Positions 25,488 to 35,622 of a stretch of 64,000 nucleotides of DNA are shown here, one piece after another. The notes under the pieces are model-generated. The model did no database searches, was not told where the DNA came from, and saw only the letters and a program-made list of their open reading frames with translations. The translations under genes were made by a program, and so were the position numbers. This DNA is from Microbacterium excoecariae (GTDB taxonomy: Bacteria; Actinomycetota; Actinomycetes; Actinomycetales; Microbacteriaceae): assembly GCF_011326725.1 (NCBI RefSeq), contig NZ_JAANCO010000001.1, forward strand, positions 868,001 through 932,000, in the 5' to 3' direction. Position 1 is the first letter of the stretch. Every line of letters begins with the position of its first letter.

Positions 25488-25670
25488 ATGAACAAGGGCA
25501 CGCTCTGGACCGTTCTCGGCGTGATCGCGGCGATCGTCATCGCCTGGTGGCTCGTCAACGTGCTCTTTAGCGTGCTGTTCTGGCTCTTCAAGCTCGTCGT
25601 CGTGGCAGTCGTGGCGCTCATCGTCTTCGGCGTCCTGAAGTACCTCTTCCGCTCGCGCGAGCGCGGCTGA
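25488..25670 (+). CDS. Small hydrophobic membrane protein
   Basis: The 60-residue protein is almost wholly hydrophobic: about residues 5-50 form one or two membrane helices, rich in Val, Ile, Leu, Trp and Phe. The C-terminus is basic (KYLFRSRERG). It has no recognised family. TAGGCT lies seven nt before the ATG, suggesting its own leaderless promoter overlapping the end of sbcC. An ATG instead of the GTG-rich upstream extension is chosen on that basis. Confidence 0.6.
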   Translation: MNKGTLWTVLGVIAAIVIAWWLVNVLFSVLFWLFKLVVVAVVALIVFGVLKYLFRSRERG

Positions 25671-25726
25671 CCGCCGCGCCGCGCGGCGTGCGATTTCGCG
25701 TAACACGCGCCGCCTAGGCTCGCGGC

Positions 25727-26338
25727 ATGAACTTCCCGCCGCTCGCCACCTCGTTCACCCTCGAGCTCCCCGCCTGGGTCGCCGACGAGATTGCCGATGT
25801 TCCCGACGCGCTCCCGACCGTCGAGGAGCGCGTGGCGCTCGTCAACCGGCTCGCGGACCGCAACTGGCGCGAGGGCAACGGCGGACCGTTCGCCGCCCTC
25901 GTCGCCGAGCGCGACACGGGGCGCATCGTCTCCGTCGGCGTCAACGTCGTGCTCTCCACCGGCATCTCCTCGGGGCACGCGGAGGTCACGGCCCTCGGCC
26001 TCGCCCAGGCGCGCCTCGGCGCGTGGGACCTGGGCGGCGACGGGCTCCCGGCGCACGAGCTCGTCGTGAACTGGCGCCCCTGCGTGCAGTGCTACGGCGC
26101 CGCCATGTGGTCGGGCATCACCTCCCTCGTCCTCGCGGGCCACGGCCCCGAGTGCGAGGAGATCACGACCTTCGACGAGGGCCCCATGATCGAAACGTGG
26201 ACCGAGGCGTTCGAGGAGCGCGGCATCTCGGTGACCCGCAACGTCGCCAAGGCCGAGGCGATCGCCGTGTTCGAGGCGTACCGCGCCTCGGTCGACTCCG
26301 GCGCGGTCACGGTCTACAACGCGCGCGCCGCCGAGTAG
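25727..26338 (+). CDS. Cytidine/guanine deaminase-family nucleoside deaminase
   Basis: The 203-residue cytidine deaminase-fold protein has the zinc site HAE in SSGHAEVTALGLAQ and PCVQCYGAAMWSGI, with WREGNGGPFAALVAE upstream. The pattern is closer to guanine deaminase (GuaD)/tRNA-specific deaminase relatives than to cytidine deaminase. It probably deaminates a free purine or nucleoside; the substrate is unproven. TAGGCT six nt before the ATG suggests leaderless transcription. The stop is one base from the stop of the convergent response-regulator gene. Confidence 0.82.
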   Translation: MNFPPLATSFTLELPAWVADEIADVPDALPTVEERVALVNRLADRNWREGNGGPFAALVAERDTGRIVSVGVNVVLSTGISSGHAEVTALGLAQARLGAWDLGGDGLPAHELVVNWRPCVQCYGAAMWSGITSLVLAGHGPECEEITTFDEGPMIETWTEAFEERGISVTRNVAKAEAIAVFEAYRASVDSGAVTVYNARAAE

Positions 26339-26339
26339 C

Positions 26340-27002
26340 TCACACGAGCCGGTAGCCCGCCCCGCGCACCGTCTCGATGCGTGCCTGCCCCAGCTTCTGG
26401 CGGAGGTAGCCGATGTAGACGTCCGCGACGTTCGAGCCCGGGTCGAAGTCGTACCCCCACACGCGGCTGAGGAGCTGCTCGCGGCTGAGCACCTGTCCGG
26501 CATGCCGGATGAGCTCCTCCGCGAGCGCGAACTCGCGCGCGGAGAGCTCCACCCCCGCGTCCCCGCCGACGTGCGCGCGCCGCGTGCGCACGTCGAGCAG
26601 GAGATCCCGGTGGCGGAGCTCGGCGGGCGACGTGCTCTCCGGCGAGCGGCGCATCCGGATCCGGATCCGCGCGAGCAGCTCGTCGAACCGGAAGGGCTTG
26701 CCGAGGTAGTCGTCCGCGCCGCCCTCCAGGCCCGTGACCGTGTCGCCGAGGTCGGTGCGCGCGGTGAGCATGATGATCGGCAGCGTCGCCCCCTGACCCC
26801 GGAGCTGCTCGAGGACCTCGAAGCCCGTGAGCTTCGGCATGTTCACGTCGAGCACGAGCAGGTCGAACTCGCCCGTGAGGGCCAGGTCGAGGGCCTCGGC
26901 GCCGTCCGAGGCGATGCGCGTGGCGAACCCCGCCGCGCGCAGGCCCTTCTCGATGAACCCCGCGATGCGGGCCTCGTCGTCGGCTATGAGGATGGATGCC
27001 AT
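26340..27002 (-). CDS. OmpR-family response regulator
   Basis: The 220-residue protein has a receiver domain with the acidic pair ADDEAR, phospho-acceptor Asp52 (LLVLDVNMPKLTG), TART and Lys102 (GKPFRF). A PhoB-type winged helix follows (SAREFALAEELI, SREQLLSRVWGYDFDPGSNVADVYIGYLRQKLG, VRGAGYRLV). Its ATG lies 19 nt inside the preceding histidine kinase gene end, so the two are translationally coupled and form one two-component system. Confidence 0.94.
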   Translation of the reverse strand: MASILIADDEARIAGFIEKGLRAAGFATRIASDGAEALDLALTGEFDLLVLDVNMPKLTGFEVLEQLRGQGATLPIIMLTARTDLGDTVTGLEGGADDYLGKPFRFDELLARIRIRMRRSPESTSPAELRHRDLLLDVRTRRAHVGGDAGVELSAREFALAEELIRHAGQVLSREQLLSRVWGYDFDPGSNVADVYIGYLRQKLGQARIETVRGAGYRLV

Positions 27003-28564
27003 GGGCGCTCTCCTGAGGGGCGGGTCGACGGCGTCGCCGTCGCGGTCGGTGCGGTCGGGACCCCGCCGCCCGCGCCCGGGAGCGGCGGGCGTGGCGGCAC
27101 GCCGCCGTGGCCCGTCGGGGGCGACGCCGGGGGACGCGCGCCGGGGGTGGGCAGGGACAGGACGAAAACGGATCCGGGGCCCGGCCGGGCGTCGCGCACC
27201 AGCGCCTCGCCGCCGTGGGCCTGCGCGATCATCTGCACGATGTTCAGGCCCAGGCCGCTTCCCGGGGCCTCGGCGCCCGGCCCGCGCGTGAAGCGCTCGA
27301 AGATCGTCGACCGCGCGTCGGCGGGCACGCCGGGGCCCGCGTCGCGCACCCACATCTCGAGTCGGTCCTCGGCGAGCGTGCTCCCGATCACGAGGCGCCC
27401 GCCGCCGTGCGTGACGCCGTTCTGCGCGAGCTGCAGCATTGCCTGCGTGACGCGGGCCGGGTCGAGCACGGCGACCGTCTCCGCGGCGGGGCCCGCCGTC
27501 ACCTCCGACCCCACGATGGCGCCGGCTTTGCGCACGATCTGCGCCGTGAGGTCGGCGACGTCGACGGCGACCGGGTGCACGGGGGAGGGACCGTGCAGGG
27601 CGGCCGCCTCCGACAGCCCCTTCACGAGCTCGCTCATGCGGTCGAGCTCGTCGAGCGCGAGAGCCTGCGTCTCGCGGACGTCCCGCGGATCCGTCGGATC
27701 CATCAGCTCGAGGTGACCGCGGACGATCGTGAGCGGGGTGCGCAGCTCGTGGCGCACGTCGCTCAGGAGCTGCTTCTGCGACTCGAGCGCGGTGTCGAGC
27801 CGGTCGAGCATGTCGTTCATGGTGCCGGCGAGTTGCGAGACGTCGTCGCGCCCCTCGACGGGGAGGCGTTCGCCGAGGGACTGCGCGGACACGCGCTCCG
27901 CGGTGGTGCGCATGAGGCGTAGCGGGCGCAGGAGGCGGCCGGCGACGATGCCCGCGATGACGCCGACGGCGACGATGACGATTGCGGACACCGCGAGGTA
28001 CGCGTCGCGCGCGTCGTTGATCTCGGCCAGCTCGGCGTCGATGTCGAACGCCATCACGAACAGCGCGCTCGCGGGGGCGGGCGAGTCCGGGATCTCGATC
28101 GGCACCGCGAGATAGCGCCACCGCACGCCCTCCTCGGCATAGGTCGCGCCGATGACCGCGCCCGCGTCGTCCGTGAGCGCGACGACGTGGTCGATGAACC
28201 CGGGGGCGTCGCGCACGAGGTCGAGATCGAGCGGCACGCCGGGCACGCGCTGCGCCTCGCCGCCCCACACGCCGACGACGCCCGTGTTGTCGTCGGGGCT
28301 CATGCGCTGGACGACCGCGTCGAGCGCGTCCTCGCTCGACGTCCACGAGCGCCCGTCGAGACCCTCCGAGACGAGGTACCGGGCCGAGGCGAGGTTGTCT
28401 TCCAGCCGCTGATCGATCTGGTCGATCGTGCCCGCCCGCTCCACGAGGTACACGGTCGCCCCCACGGCCAGGAGCCCGACCGCGACCGAGATGACGATCG
28501 CGACCACCAGGCGCACCCGCACCGAGATCACGGGGCGCCGGGTGGCGGTGGGGTGGTCGGTCAC
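26984..28564 (-). CDS. Sensor histidine kinase with proline-rich C-terminal tail
   Basis: This 526-residue membrane kinase has TM1 at about residues 17-40, an extracellular sensor domain (about 41-187) and TM2 at about 188-209. Then come a HAMP region, the H-box SDVRHELRTPL (His272), an N-box QLAQNGVTHGG and G-boxes DAGPGVP and GSGLGLNIV. After the ATPase domain it has an unusual tail of about 70 residues, rich in Pro, Gly and Thr. It phosphorylates the regulator encoded next. It starts at GTG 28564, divergent from the poly-acidic exported protein, which may be its target or ligand partner. Confidence 0.92.
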   Translation of the reverse strand: MTDHPTATRRPVISVRVRLVVAIVISVAVGLLAVGATVYLVERAGTIDQIDQRLEDNLASARYLVSEGLDGRSWTSSEDALDAVVQRMSPDDNTGVVGVWGGEAQRVPGVPLDLDLVRDAPGFIDHVVALTDDAGAVIGATYAEEGVRWRYLAVPIEIPDSPAPASALFVMAFDIDAELAEINDARDAYLAVSAIVIVAVGVIAGIVAGRLLRPLRLMRTTAERVSAQSLGERLPVEGRDDVSQLAGTMNDMLDRLDTALESQKQLLSDVRHELRTPLTIVRGHLELMDPTDPRDVRETQALALDELDRMSELVKGLSEAAALHGPSPVHPVAVDVADLTAQIVRKAGAIVGSEVTAGPAAETVAVLDPARVTQAMLQLAQNGVTHGGGRLVIGSTLAEDRLEMWVRDAGPGVPADARSTIFERFTRGPGAEAPGSGLGLNIVQMIAQAHGGEALVRDARPGPGSVFVLSLPTPGARPPASPPTGHGGVPPRPPLPGAGGGVPTAPTATATPSTRPSGERPWHPSS

Positions 28565-28687
28565 GCCTCAAGTATCCCGGCAGCGCGGCGCGGGAGCGGG
28601 CAGGATAAGAACGGTCTCATCGTCCGCTGTGGCCCGCTTCATCCGCGCGCGGTGTGCTGGGGTGACACCGACAGGGGAGAAGGAATC

Positions 28688-29143
28688 GTGGCACGCAGGG
28701 CATGGATCGGATACGCGCTCGTCGCGGCGGCGGGTCTCGGCGTCGCGGCAGTGGGCGCGACGGCAGCCGCGCACGCGATGGAGGTGCGCACGGACGCCGG
28801 ACGGGTCGTTGAGGACGGCGCGCTCACGGGCGAGCCGGCGGGCGCGGTGAAGGCGGTCGGGGATCCCGCGGATCCGTCCGCGACGCCCACGCCCGAGCCG
28901 TCGGCGACCGCCACGCCGAAGCCGACGGAGAAGCCCCGCGAAGCCGCGCGCCCCGCCGAGGACGACGCACCCACGGGCGGCGGCCAGAGCGCCACGGCGC
29001 CGGAACCCGCGCCGCTACCCGAGCCCGCACCCGCCCCGGCGCCCGTGGACGACGATGACGACGACGATGATGACGACGACTGGGACGATGACGAAGACGA
29101 CGACGAAGACGACGACGAAGACGACGACGGGGACGACGACTGA
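28688..29143 (+). CDS. Signal-anchored protein with Pro/Thr linker and poly-Asp tail
   Basis: The 151-residue protein has an N-terminal signal or anchor helix (about residues 6-30). A Pro/Ala/Thr-rich linker with PTPEPSATATPKPTEKP character follows. The last 30 or so residues are almost all Asp with some Glu, one Trp and one Gly. The acidic tail would sit outside the cell and could bind calcium, other cations or basic surfaces. GAGAAGGA precedes the GTG start. It is divergent from the two-component genes, which suggests regulation by them. No family is recognised; poly-Asp tails can also be unstable repeat expansions. Confidence 0.75.
   Translation: MARRAWIGYALVAAAGLGVAAVGATAAAHAMEVRTDAGRVVEDGALTGEPAGAVKAVGDPADPSATPTPEPSATATPKPTEKPREAARPAEDDAPTGGGQSATAPEPAPLPEPAPAPAPVDDDDDDDDDDDWDDDEDDDEDDDEDDDGDDD
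29047..29141 (+). repeat. GAY/GAR trinucleotide tract encoding the acidic tail
   Basis: This simple repeat of GAC, GAT and GAA codons is broken by one TGG and one GGG. It is a likely site for length variation by slippage or unequal exchange. Confidence 0.8.
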
Positions 29144-29149
29144 GTCGCG

Positions 29150-31213
29150 CTAGAGGCCGAGCGGCGCGACCGCGCCGTCGAGCTCCGCGCGCCACGCGCG
29201 CGCATTCCCGTCGCTCGGCGCCCGCCAGTCGCCGCGCGGCGAGAGGGATCCGATCGCCGAGACCTTCGGGCCGTTCGGCACCGCCGAGCGCTTGAACTGG
29301 GCGAACCCGAAGAACCGGGCCACGAACACGCGCAGCCACCGGACGACCGTCTCGAGGTCGTACTCGGGCCGCTCGTCCTCGGGGAACCCGGGGGGCCAGG
29401 ATCCGCGGCCCGCGTCGGCGAACGCGTGCTCGGCGAGGAAGGCGATCTTCGACGGGCGCGCGCCGCGGCGCAGCACGTGCGCGAGCGCGAAGTCGTGCAG
29501 CGCGTAGGGCCCGATCGTGTCCTCGGTCGACTGCGCCTTCCCGTCCGCGCCCACGGGCACGAGCTCCGGGGAGATCTCCGTGTCGAGGACGGAGCGGAGG
29601 ATCCGCGCCTCCTCGTCCGTCACGCCCTGGCGCTCGCCCTCGGACGCCACCCAGCGGATGAGGTGCTGGATGAGGGTTTTGGGCACGCCGCTGTTGACCG
29701 CGTAATGGCTCATCTGGTCGCCCACGCCGTACGTCGCCCAGCCGAGCGCGAACTCCGACAGGTCGCCCGTGCCGATGACGATGCCGCCGTGATGGTTCGC
29801 GAGGCGGAAGAGGTAGTCGGTGCGCAGGCCCGCCTGGACGTTTTCGAAGGTGACGTCGTAGACCGGCTCGCCGGATCCGGCGGGGTGGCCCATCTCGGTG
29901 AGCATGGCGGTCGCCGCGGGCCGGATGTCGATCGTCTCGATCCGCGCGCCGACCGACTCGGCGAGCGCGATCGCGTTGCGCTTCGTGTGGTCGCTCGTCG
30001 CGAAGCCGGGCATCGTGTAGGCGAGGATGTCGCTGCGCGGCCGCTCCATCCTGTCCATTGCGCGCGCCGCCACGAGCAGCGCGTGCGTCGAGTCGAGCCC
30101 GCCGCTGACGCCGATGACGGCCTTCGGACCGCCGATCGCGCTCATGCGCTGCACGAGCCCCGAGACCTGGATGTGGAACGCCTCGAAGCAGTCCTGCGCG
30201 AGCCGGGCGGCGTCGTTCGGCACGAAGGGGAAGCGCTCCACCTCGCGCCGCAGGCCCACGTCGCCCGTCGGGGGCGCGAGCGTGAACTCCACGGTGCGGA
30301 AGCGGGCGCGCTCGTCGTTCGCGCGCCGGTTGTCGTCGAAGGTGCCCTGGCGGATCCGGTCCTGGCGGATCGCGTCCAGGTCCACGTCGGCGATCGACGC
30401 GGTGGGCCCGTCCGGGAATCGCTCGGTCTCGGCGAGCAGGCGGCCCGCCTCGAAGATCATCGTCTGGCCGTCCCACGAGACGTCGTTGGTCGATTCGCCG
30501 AGGCCCGCCGCGGCGTAGGCGTAGGCGGCGAGGCAGCGCGCCGAGGCAGACTGGGCGAGCGCCCTCCGGTCCTCCGCGCGCGCGACCGTGATGGGACTGC
30601 CCGAGAGGTTCAGCAGGACGCTCGCGCCCGCGAGGGCGGCGAGAGCCGACGGCGGCACGGGGACCCACATGTCCTCGCACACCTCGGCGTGCACGACGAG
30701 GCCGGGGACATCGGCGGCGGAGAACAGCAGGTCGGGGCCGAACGGCACGTCCGCGCCGCCGAGGGCGATCGTGCCCCGCTGGTCGTCGCCGGGGGCGTAC
30801 CAGCGCCGCTCGTAAAACTCGCGATAGGTGGGCAGGTGCGACTTCGGGACGACCCCGAGGACGCGCCCGCGGTGGATCGCCACGGCCGTGTTGTAGACGC
30901 GGCCGCCGCGCGCGAGCGGCGCGCCCACGACGAGGAGGGGCAGGAGGCCGGCGGAGGCTGCGCGGATCCGCTCGATCGCGTCGCGCGCGGCGTCGAGGAT
31001 CACGTCCTGCAGGACGAGGTCGTCGATGGCGTATCCCGTCAGGCACAGCTCGGGGAAGACGGCGACGGCGACCGCGTCCGCGTCGAGCCCGCGCGCCGCC
31101 TCGATGACGGCCGCGGCGTTTGTCGCGGGGTCGGCGACGGCGACGGGGACGTGGCAGGCCGCGACGCGCGCGAAGCCGTGGCGGTAGGCGCTGCGGAAGT
31201 CGAAAGCGGTCAC
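29150..31213 (-). CDS. nadE: Glutamine-dependent NAD+ synthetase
   Basis: The 687-residue protein has two domains. An N-terminal nitrilase-type glutaminase comes first, with Glu in FPELCLTGYAIDD, Lys in PKSHLPTYREF and the catalytic Cys in HAEVCEDMWVP. A C-terminal ATP-pyrophosphatase follows, with P-loop GVSGGLDSTHALLV and GTGDLSEFALGWATYG. It amidates nicotinic acid adenine dinucleotide to NAD+. Length matches the Mycobacterium tuberculosis enzyme type. It starts at a GTG. Confidence 0.95.
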   Translation of the reverse strand: MTAFDFRSAYRHGFARVAACHVPVAVADPATNAAAVIEAARGLDADAVAVAVFPELCLTGYAIDDLVLQDVILDAARDAIERIRAASAGLLPLLVVGAPLARGGRVYNTAVAIHRGRVLGVVPKSHLPTYREFYERRWYAPGDDQRGTIALGGADVPFGPDLLFSAADVPGLVVHAEVCEDMWVPVPPSALAALAGASVLLNLSGSPITVARAEDRRALAQSASARCLAAYAYAAAGLGESTNDVSWDGQTMIFEAGRLLAETERFPDGPTASIADVDLDAIRQDRIRQGTFDDNRRANDERARFRTVEFTLAPPTGDVGLRREVERFPFVPNDAARLAQDCFEAFHIQVSGLVQRMSAIGGPKAVIGVSGGLDSTHALLVAARAMDRMERPRSDILAYTMPGFATSDHTKRNAIALAESVGARIETIDIRPAATAMLTEMGHPAGSGEPVYDVTFENVQAGLRTDYLFRLANHHGGIVIGTGDLSEFALGWATYGVGDQMSHYAVNSGVPKTLIQHLIRWVASEGERQGVTDEEARILRSVLDTEISPELVPVGADGKAQSTEDTIGPYALHDFALAHVLRRGARPSKIAFLAEHAFADAGRGSWPPGFPEDERPEYDLETVVRWLRVFVARFFGFAQFKRSAVPNGPKVSAIGSLSPRGDWRAPSDGNARAWRAELDGAVAPLGL

Positions 31214-31284
31214 CGCCTCAGTCTCCCACCATCGCGGCCTGCCCCGCGCGGGCCGATGTCGGGGGTAGGAATTACCGTGGAGGC

Positions 31285-34200
31285 ATGAGGATCATCCGAG
31301 ACGCCGGCCGCCTGGTGTGGAGCGCGAGCGACCTGAAAGCCTCCGCCGACTGCGAGTTCGCGTGGATGCGCCAGGTCGACGCGAAGCTCGGCCGCTGCCC
31401 GCTCGTGGAGGATCCGGCCGACGAGATGCTCGAGCGCGCCGCGAGCCTCGGCGACGCGCACGAGGCGCGCACCCTGGAGGCCTACCGTGCGGCGCATCCC
31501 GGCGCGGTCGTCGAGATCGAGCGCGCGTCGTCGGCCGACCCCGACGCGCTGGCGGCGGCCGTGCAGCAGACGGCCGACGCCCTCGCGGATCCGGCGGTCC
31601 GCGTCGTGTTCCAGGCGGCGTTCTCGGCCGACGACTTCGTGGGGTTCGCCGACTTCCTCGTCCGCGACGAGGCGGGGCGCTGGCGCGTGCAGGACACGAA
31701 GCTCGCGCGCACGGCTCGGGTATCCGCGCTTATGCAGCTCGCGGCATACGTCGATCGCCTGCGCGCCGCGGGCGTCGACACGTCCGACCAGGTCGACCTG
31801 CTCCTCGGCGACGGGTCGGTGTCCACGCACGAGGTGGCCGACCTCCTGCCGCTCTTCGAGGTGCGCCGCGCCCGGCTGCGCGCGCTCGTCGCCGACCGCG
31901 ACCTCGCGGCAGGCTCGGGCGCCGAGCCGATCGCGTGGGGCGAGACGCGGGGCGCGCTCGACGTGCGCGCCTGCGGCCGGTGCGCGACGTGCGAGGTCGA
32001 GGTGCTCGCGCACCGCGACGTGTTGCTCGTCGCGGGCATGCGGCCCGCATCGCGCGAGCGGCTCCGGCGCGCGGGGATCGAGACGATCGACGCGCTCGCC
32101 GCGGCGACCGCCCGGCCAGAGCGGATGAGCGAGGATGCGTTCGAGGCGCTCGTCGCGCAGGCGCGCCTGCAGGTCGAGACCGAGCGGTCGGGCGACGCCG
32201 CGCCGCGGTACGAGGTCGCGGGGCCGGAGGCGCTCGGGACGATGCCGCGCCCCGACCGCGGCGACATCTTCTTCGACTTCGAGGGCGACCCGCTCTTCAG
32301 CGAGCGCGCCGGGGACGGGCGCGTCGCCTGGGGCATCGACTACCTGTTCGGCTGGGTCGACATGGCCGAGAACTACACCGCGATATGGGCGCACGACCTC
32401 GCCGCCGAGAAGCGGGCGCTCGAGCGGTTCTGCGACTTCGTCGCCGCCCGGCGGCGGGCGCACCCGGACATGCACATCTACCACTACGCGCCGTACGAGA
32501 CCTCGCACCTCACGGCGATGGCCGCCCGGCACGGCGTGCGCGAGGCCGACGTGGACCGCATGCTCCGCGACGAGCTCTTCGTCGACCTGTATCCGATCGT
32601 CAAGCGCGCGATTCGCGTGGGGTCCCGGTCGTACTCGATCAAGAAGCTCGAGCCGCTGTACATGGGGTCCGAGGTGCGCATGCAGGACGTGACGAAGGGC
32701 GATCAGTCCATCGGGCGCTATGTCGAAGCGCGGCGCCTCGCGGCGACGGGCGAGGAGGACGCCGCGCGCCGGATAGACGACGACCTGGCCGACTACAACC
32801 GCTACGACTGCGTCTCGACGCGGCGCCTGCGCGACTGGCTCGTCGAGCGGGCGCGCGAGGCGCGGGTGCTCCCTGCGCCGCCGGAGGACCGCCCGCGCGG
32901 CGCCGACGAGCCCTCGCCCCGCGCGCTCGCCCTTTCCGCGCGGGCCGAGGAGCTGCGCGAGGCGCGGGAAGCGGCGGATCCGCGCGCCGAGCCGACCCAC
33001 GACGAGCGCGCGCTACGCCTCGCGTCCGCGGCGATCGACTACTACCCGCGCGAGGCGCGATCGTTCTGGCAGGCGCACTTCGAGCGGCTGCACCAGCCCG
33101 TCGCGCTCTGGGGCGAGACCCGCGACGTGCTCGTGGTCGACGCGGCGGAGACGGCGCTCGTGTCCGGCTGGCACACGCCGGAGGGGGCCCGTTCCGAGCG
33201 GCGCCGCCTGCTCCTGCGCGGCGACCTCGCCCCGGGAAGCCGCCTGGCGCCGGGGAGCACGCCGTACGCCCTGTACGCGGCGCCGGCGCCGTTCCCGTCC
33301 GACGCCTCGGCGCGCTGGCTCCACGTTGCGCGCCAGGTGACCGTTGTCGAGCACGCCGACGACGGCATCGTCGTCGACGAGTACGCCGCCGACGGCCGCA
33401 CGTGGGGCGAGCTCCCGCTCGCGCTCACGCCCGCGGCGCCGCCCCGAGCCGGCGCCCAGCAGGGGGCGATCGACGAGTGGGCCGATTCGCTCCTCCGCGG
33501 CGAGCGCAACGTGGGCGCGGCCGACGGCGCGTTCCCCATCGATCCCGCCACCGACATCCTCCGCGGCCTCCGCGCCGACCACCACGCCGGCCGCGTCGTG
33601 AGCCAGGCGATCGGCAGCGACATCGACGCGATCGTGCTCTCCCTCCTCAGCGTGCCCACCTATCTCGCGGTGCAGGGCCCGCCCGGAACCGGCAAGACCT
33701 ACGTCGGGTCCCACGTCATCGCACGGCTCGTGAACGACCACGGCTGGCGGGTCGGCGTCGTCGCGCAGTCCCACGCGGTCGTCGAGAACATGCTCGACCG
33801 CGTGGTCGGCGCGGGCGTGGCCCGCGAGCGGGTGGGGAAGGTGCCCAAGCGGGGAGCGGATACAGGCGCCCACGCGTTCCAGGCGCTGCCGTATCAGGGG
33901 CTCGCGGAGTTCCAGCGCCGGGCGCGCGGCGGCGTCGTCATCGGCGGTACGGCGTGGGACCTCGCGAACGTCACGCGCGTCGAGCGGCGCTCGCTCGACC
34001 TCCTCGTCATCGACGAGGCGGGGCAGTTCTCGCTCGCCTCGACGATCGCCGTGTCGATGGCGGCCCGGCGGCTCCTGCTCCTGGGGGATCCGCAGCAGCT
34101 GCCCCAGGTGAGCCAGGGCACCCACCCCGCGCCGATCGACACTTCCGCGCTCGGCTGGCTCATGCGCGGCGCCTCCGTCCTCCCCGACGGGCACGGGTAC

Positions 34201-34857
34201 TTCCTCGAGCGCACCTGGCGGATGCACCCGGAGCTCGCGCGCCCCGTCTCCGAGCTGTCGTACGGCGGGCGGCTTCGCGCGCGCGACGGCGCCGAGCTCC
34301 GCACGGTCGCGGGTGTGGATCCGGGCCTGCACCCGCGCCCCGTCGTCCACCGCGGGAACGCCACGGAGTCGGCGGAGGAGGCGGCCGAGGTCGTCGCCAT
34401 CGTGCGCGACGTCCTGGGGCGCGGCTTCGTCGACATCGACATCGACGACGACCAGAACGCCGCGCCGCGGGCCGAGCGGCCTCTCGAGGAGAGCGACGTC
34501 ATCGTGGTCGCCCCGTACAACGCCCACCAGCAGGCCGTGGAGCGGGCGCTCGCCGCGGCCGGTCTCTCCGCCGTGCGCGTGGGGACCGTGGACCGCTTCC
34601 AGGGTCAGGAGGCCGCGATCGCGATCCTCACGCTCGCGGCCTCCTCGGGGCGCGACGCGCCGCGCGGGCTCGAGTTCCTGCTCCTGCCCAACCGGCTCAA
34701 CGTGGGCATCAGCCGCGCGAAGGTCGCGGCCTTCCTCGTGCATAGCCCGGCGCTGCTCGACGACCTGCCGTTCGCGTCCGAGCAGGTCGCCGCGCTGAGC
34801 GGCTTCGCGCGGCTGACGGGCGCGGCCGCGCCCGCGGGTCAGCCGGCGGTGCCGTAG
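31285..34857 (+). CDS. TM0106-type RecB-like nuclease fused to a DNA2/UPF1-type helicase
   Basis: This 1190-residue protein is a fusion. The N-terminal part (about 1-300) is a RecB-like nuclease region with [20 protein letters not shown] and [20 protein letters not shown], plus a cysteine cluster ACGRCATCE. The middle is an RNase H/exonuclease-like domain starting IFFDFEGDP (about residue 328) with [12 protein letters not shown] and DYNRYDC. The C-terminal superfamily 1 helicase has GPPGTGKTY (about 798), [11 protein letters not shown] (about 910) and [13 protein letters not shown]. It probably processes DNA or RNA ends; the cellular role is unknown. TACCGT lies six nt before the ATG. Its last 19 bases overlap upp. 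Confidence 0.88.
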   Translation: MRIIRDAGRLVWSASDLKASADCEFAWMRQVDAKLGRCPLVEDPADEMLERAASLGDAHEARTLEAYRAAHPGAVVEIERASSADPDALAAAVQQTADALADPAVRVVFQAAFSADDFVGFADFLVRDEAGRWRVQDTKLARTARVSALMQLAAYVDRLRAAGVDTSDQVDLLLGDGSVSTHEVADLLPLFEVRRARLRALVADRDLAAGSGAEPIAWGETRGALDVRACGRCATCEVEVLAHRDVLLVAGMRPASRERLRRAGIETIDALAAATARPERMSEDAFEALVAQARLQVETERSGDAAPRYEVAGPEALGTMPRPDRGDIFFDFEGDPLFSERAGDGRVAWGIDYLFGWVDMAENYTAIWAHDLAAEKRALERFCDFVAARRRAHPDMHIYHYAPYETSHLTAMAARHGVREADVDRMLRDELFVDLYPIVKRAIRVGSRSYSIKKLEPLYMGSEVRMQDVTKGDQSIGRYVEARRLAATGEEDAARRIDDDLADYNRYDCVSTRRLRDWLVERAREARVLPAPPEDRPRGADEPSPRALALSARAEELREAREAADPRAEPTHDERALRLASAAIDYYPREARSFWQAHFERLHQPVALWGETRDVLVVDAAETALVSGWHTPEGARSERRRLLLRGDLAPGSRLAPGSTPYALYAAPAPFPSDASARWLHVARQVTVVEHADDGIVVDEYAADGRTWGELPLALTPAAPPRAGAQQGAIDEWADSLLRGERNVGAADGAFPIDPATDILRGLRADHHAGRVVSQAIGSDIDAIVLSLLSVPTYLAVQGPPGTGKTYVGSHVIARLVNDHGWRVGVVAQSHAVVENMLDRVVGAGVARERVGKVPKRGADTGAHAFQALPYQGLAEFQRRARGGVVIGGTAWDLANVTRVERRSLDLLVIDEAGQFSLASTIAVSMAARRLLLLGDPQQLPQVSQGTHPAPIDTSALGWLMRGASVLPDGHGYFLERTWRMHPELARPVSELSYGGRLRARDGAELRTVAGVDPGLHPRPVVHRGNATESAEEAAEVVAIVRDVLGRGFVDIDIDDDQNAAPRAERPLEESDVIVVAPYNAHQQAVERALAAAGLSAVRVGTVDRFQGQEAAIAILTLAASSGRDAPRGLEFLLLPNRLNVGISRAKVAAFLVHSPALLDDLPFASEQVAALSGFARLTGAAAPAGQPAVP

Positions 34858-35474
34858 AGGCGGTCGCCCGCGTCGCCGAGACCGGGCACGATGTAGCCCT
34901 TCTCGTTGAGGCGCTCGTCCATCGCGCCGAGGACCAGGCTCACGTCGCGGTCGCCGACGAGCGCGTCGATCGCCTGCACGCCCTCGGGCGTGCCGAGCAG
35001 GCACACGGCCGTCACGTCGTCGGCGCCCCGGTCGAAGAGGAACTTGATGGCGGCGGCGAGGGAACCGCCGGTCGCGAGCATAGGGTCGAGGACGAAGCAC
35101 TGGCGACCCGCGAGGTTGTCGGGGAGGCGCTCGGCGTACGTCGTCGGCTTGAGCGTCTCCTCGTTGCGCACGATGCCGACGAACCCGACCTCGGCGGTCG
35201 GGACGAGCTTCGTCATGCCCTCCAGCATGCCGAGCCCCGCGCGGAGGATCGGGACGACGAGCGGCTTCGGATCCGCGATCTTCACGCCGCGGGTGGTCGT
35301 CACGGGCGTCTCGACCTCGCAGTCCGCCACCCGCACGCCGCGGGTCGCCTCATAGGCGAGGAGGGTCATCAGCTCTTCCGTCAGCTGGCGGAAGACGGGG
35401 GAGGGCGTCGCCTTGTCGCGGAGGACGCTCAGCTTGTGGGTGACGAGGGGGTGATCGGCAATGTGCACGCGCAT
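34839..35474 (-). CDS. upp: Uracil phosphoribosyltransferase
   Basis: The 211-residue enzyme converts uracil and PRPP to UMP in pyrimidine salvage. Motifs are [28 protein letters not shown], the PRPP loop region [18 protein letters not shown] and the uracil-binding end [20 protein letters not shown] 35474 is preceded six nt upstream by TACCCT on the minus strand, which fits a leaderless transcript and argues against longer in-frame extensions. The 3' end overlaps the helicase gene tail-to-tail. Confidence 0.96.
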   Translation of the reverse strand: MRVHIADHPLVTHKLSVLRDKATPSPVFRQLTEELMTLLAYEATRGVRVADCEVETPVTTTRGVKIADPKPLVVPILRAGLGMLEGMTKLVPTAEVGFVGIVRNEETLKPTTYAERLPDNLAGRQCFVLDPMLATGGSLAAAIKFLFDRGADDVTAVCLLGTPEGVQAIDALVGDRDVSLVLGAMDERLNEKGYIVPGLGDAGDRLYGTAG

Positions 35475-35539
35475 GCGACCAGGGTACGGTGCCCACCCGC
35501 GAGAGCGCTCGATCGGTTTTCCGCGCCCGGCCGGACCCC

Positions 35540-35568
35540 GCGACAGGTGTCGATCTCGGGAGGATAAT
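35540..35568 (+). promoter_or_regulatory. Sigma-70-like promoter of the alcohol dehydrogenase gene
   Basis: GCGACA (35540-35545) and GATAAT (35563-35568) are separated by 17 nt, placing a start about 48 nt before the ATG. This is one of the better canonical promoters in the window. Confidence 0.6.
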
Positions 35569-35622
35569 GAAGGCGCGCCGCCCCTTCGGCGCATATCCGC
35601 TTCGTCCACGAAGGAGACACCA

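Noticed and set aside
22022..26503. A 1493-codon minus-strand open frame
   Set aside because: It is the complement of sbcC and sbcD, with low-complexity Arg/Gly/Ala composition; the plus-strand genes have clear domains.
31285..34857. A mobile defence island
   Set aside because: The neighbours are housekeeping genes, base composition is unchanged, and there are no integrase or att-like repeats.
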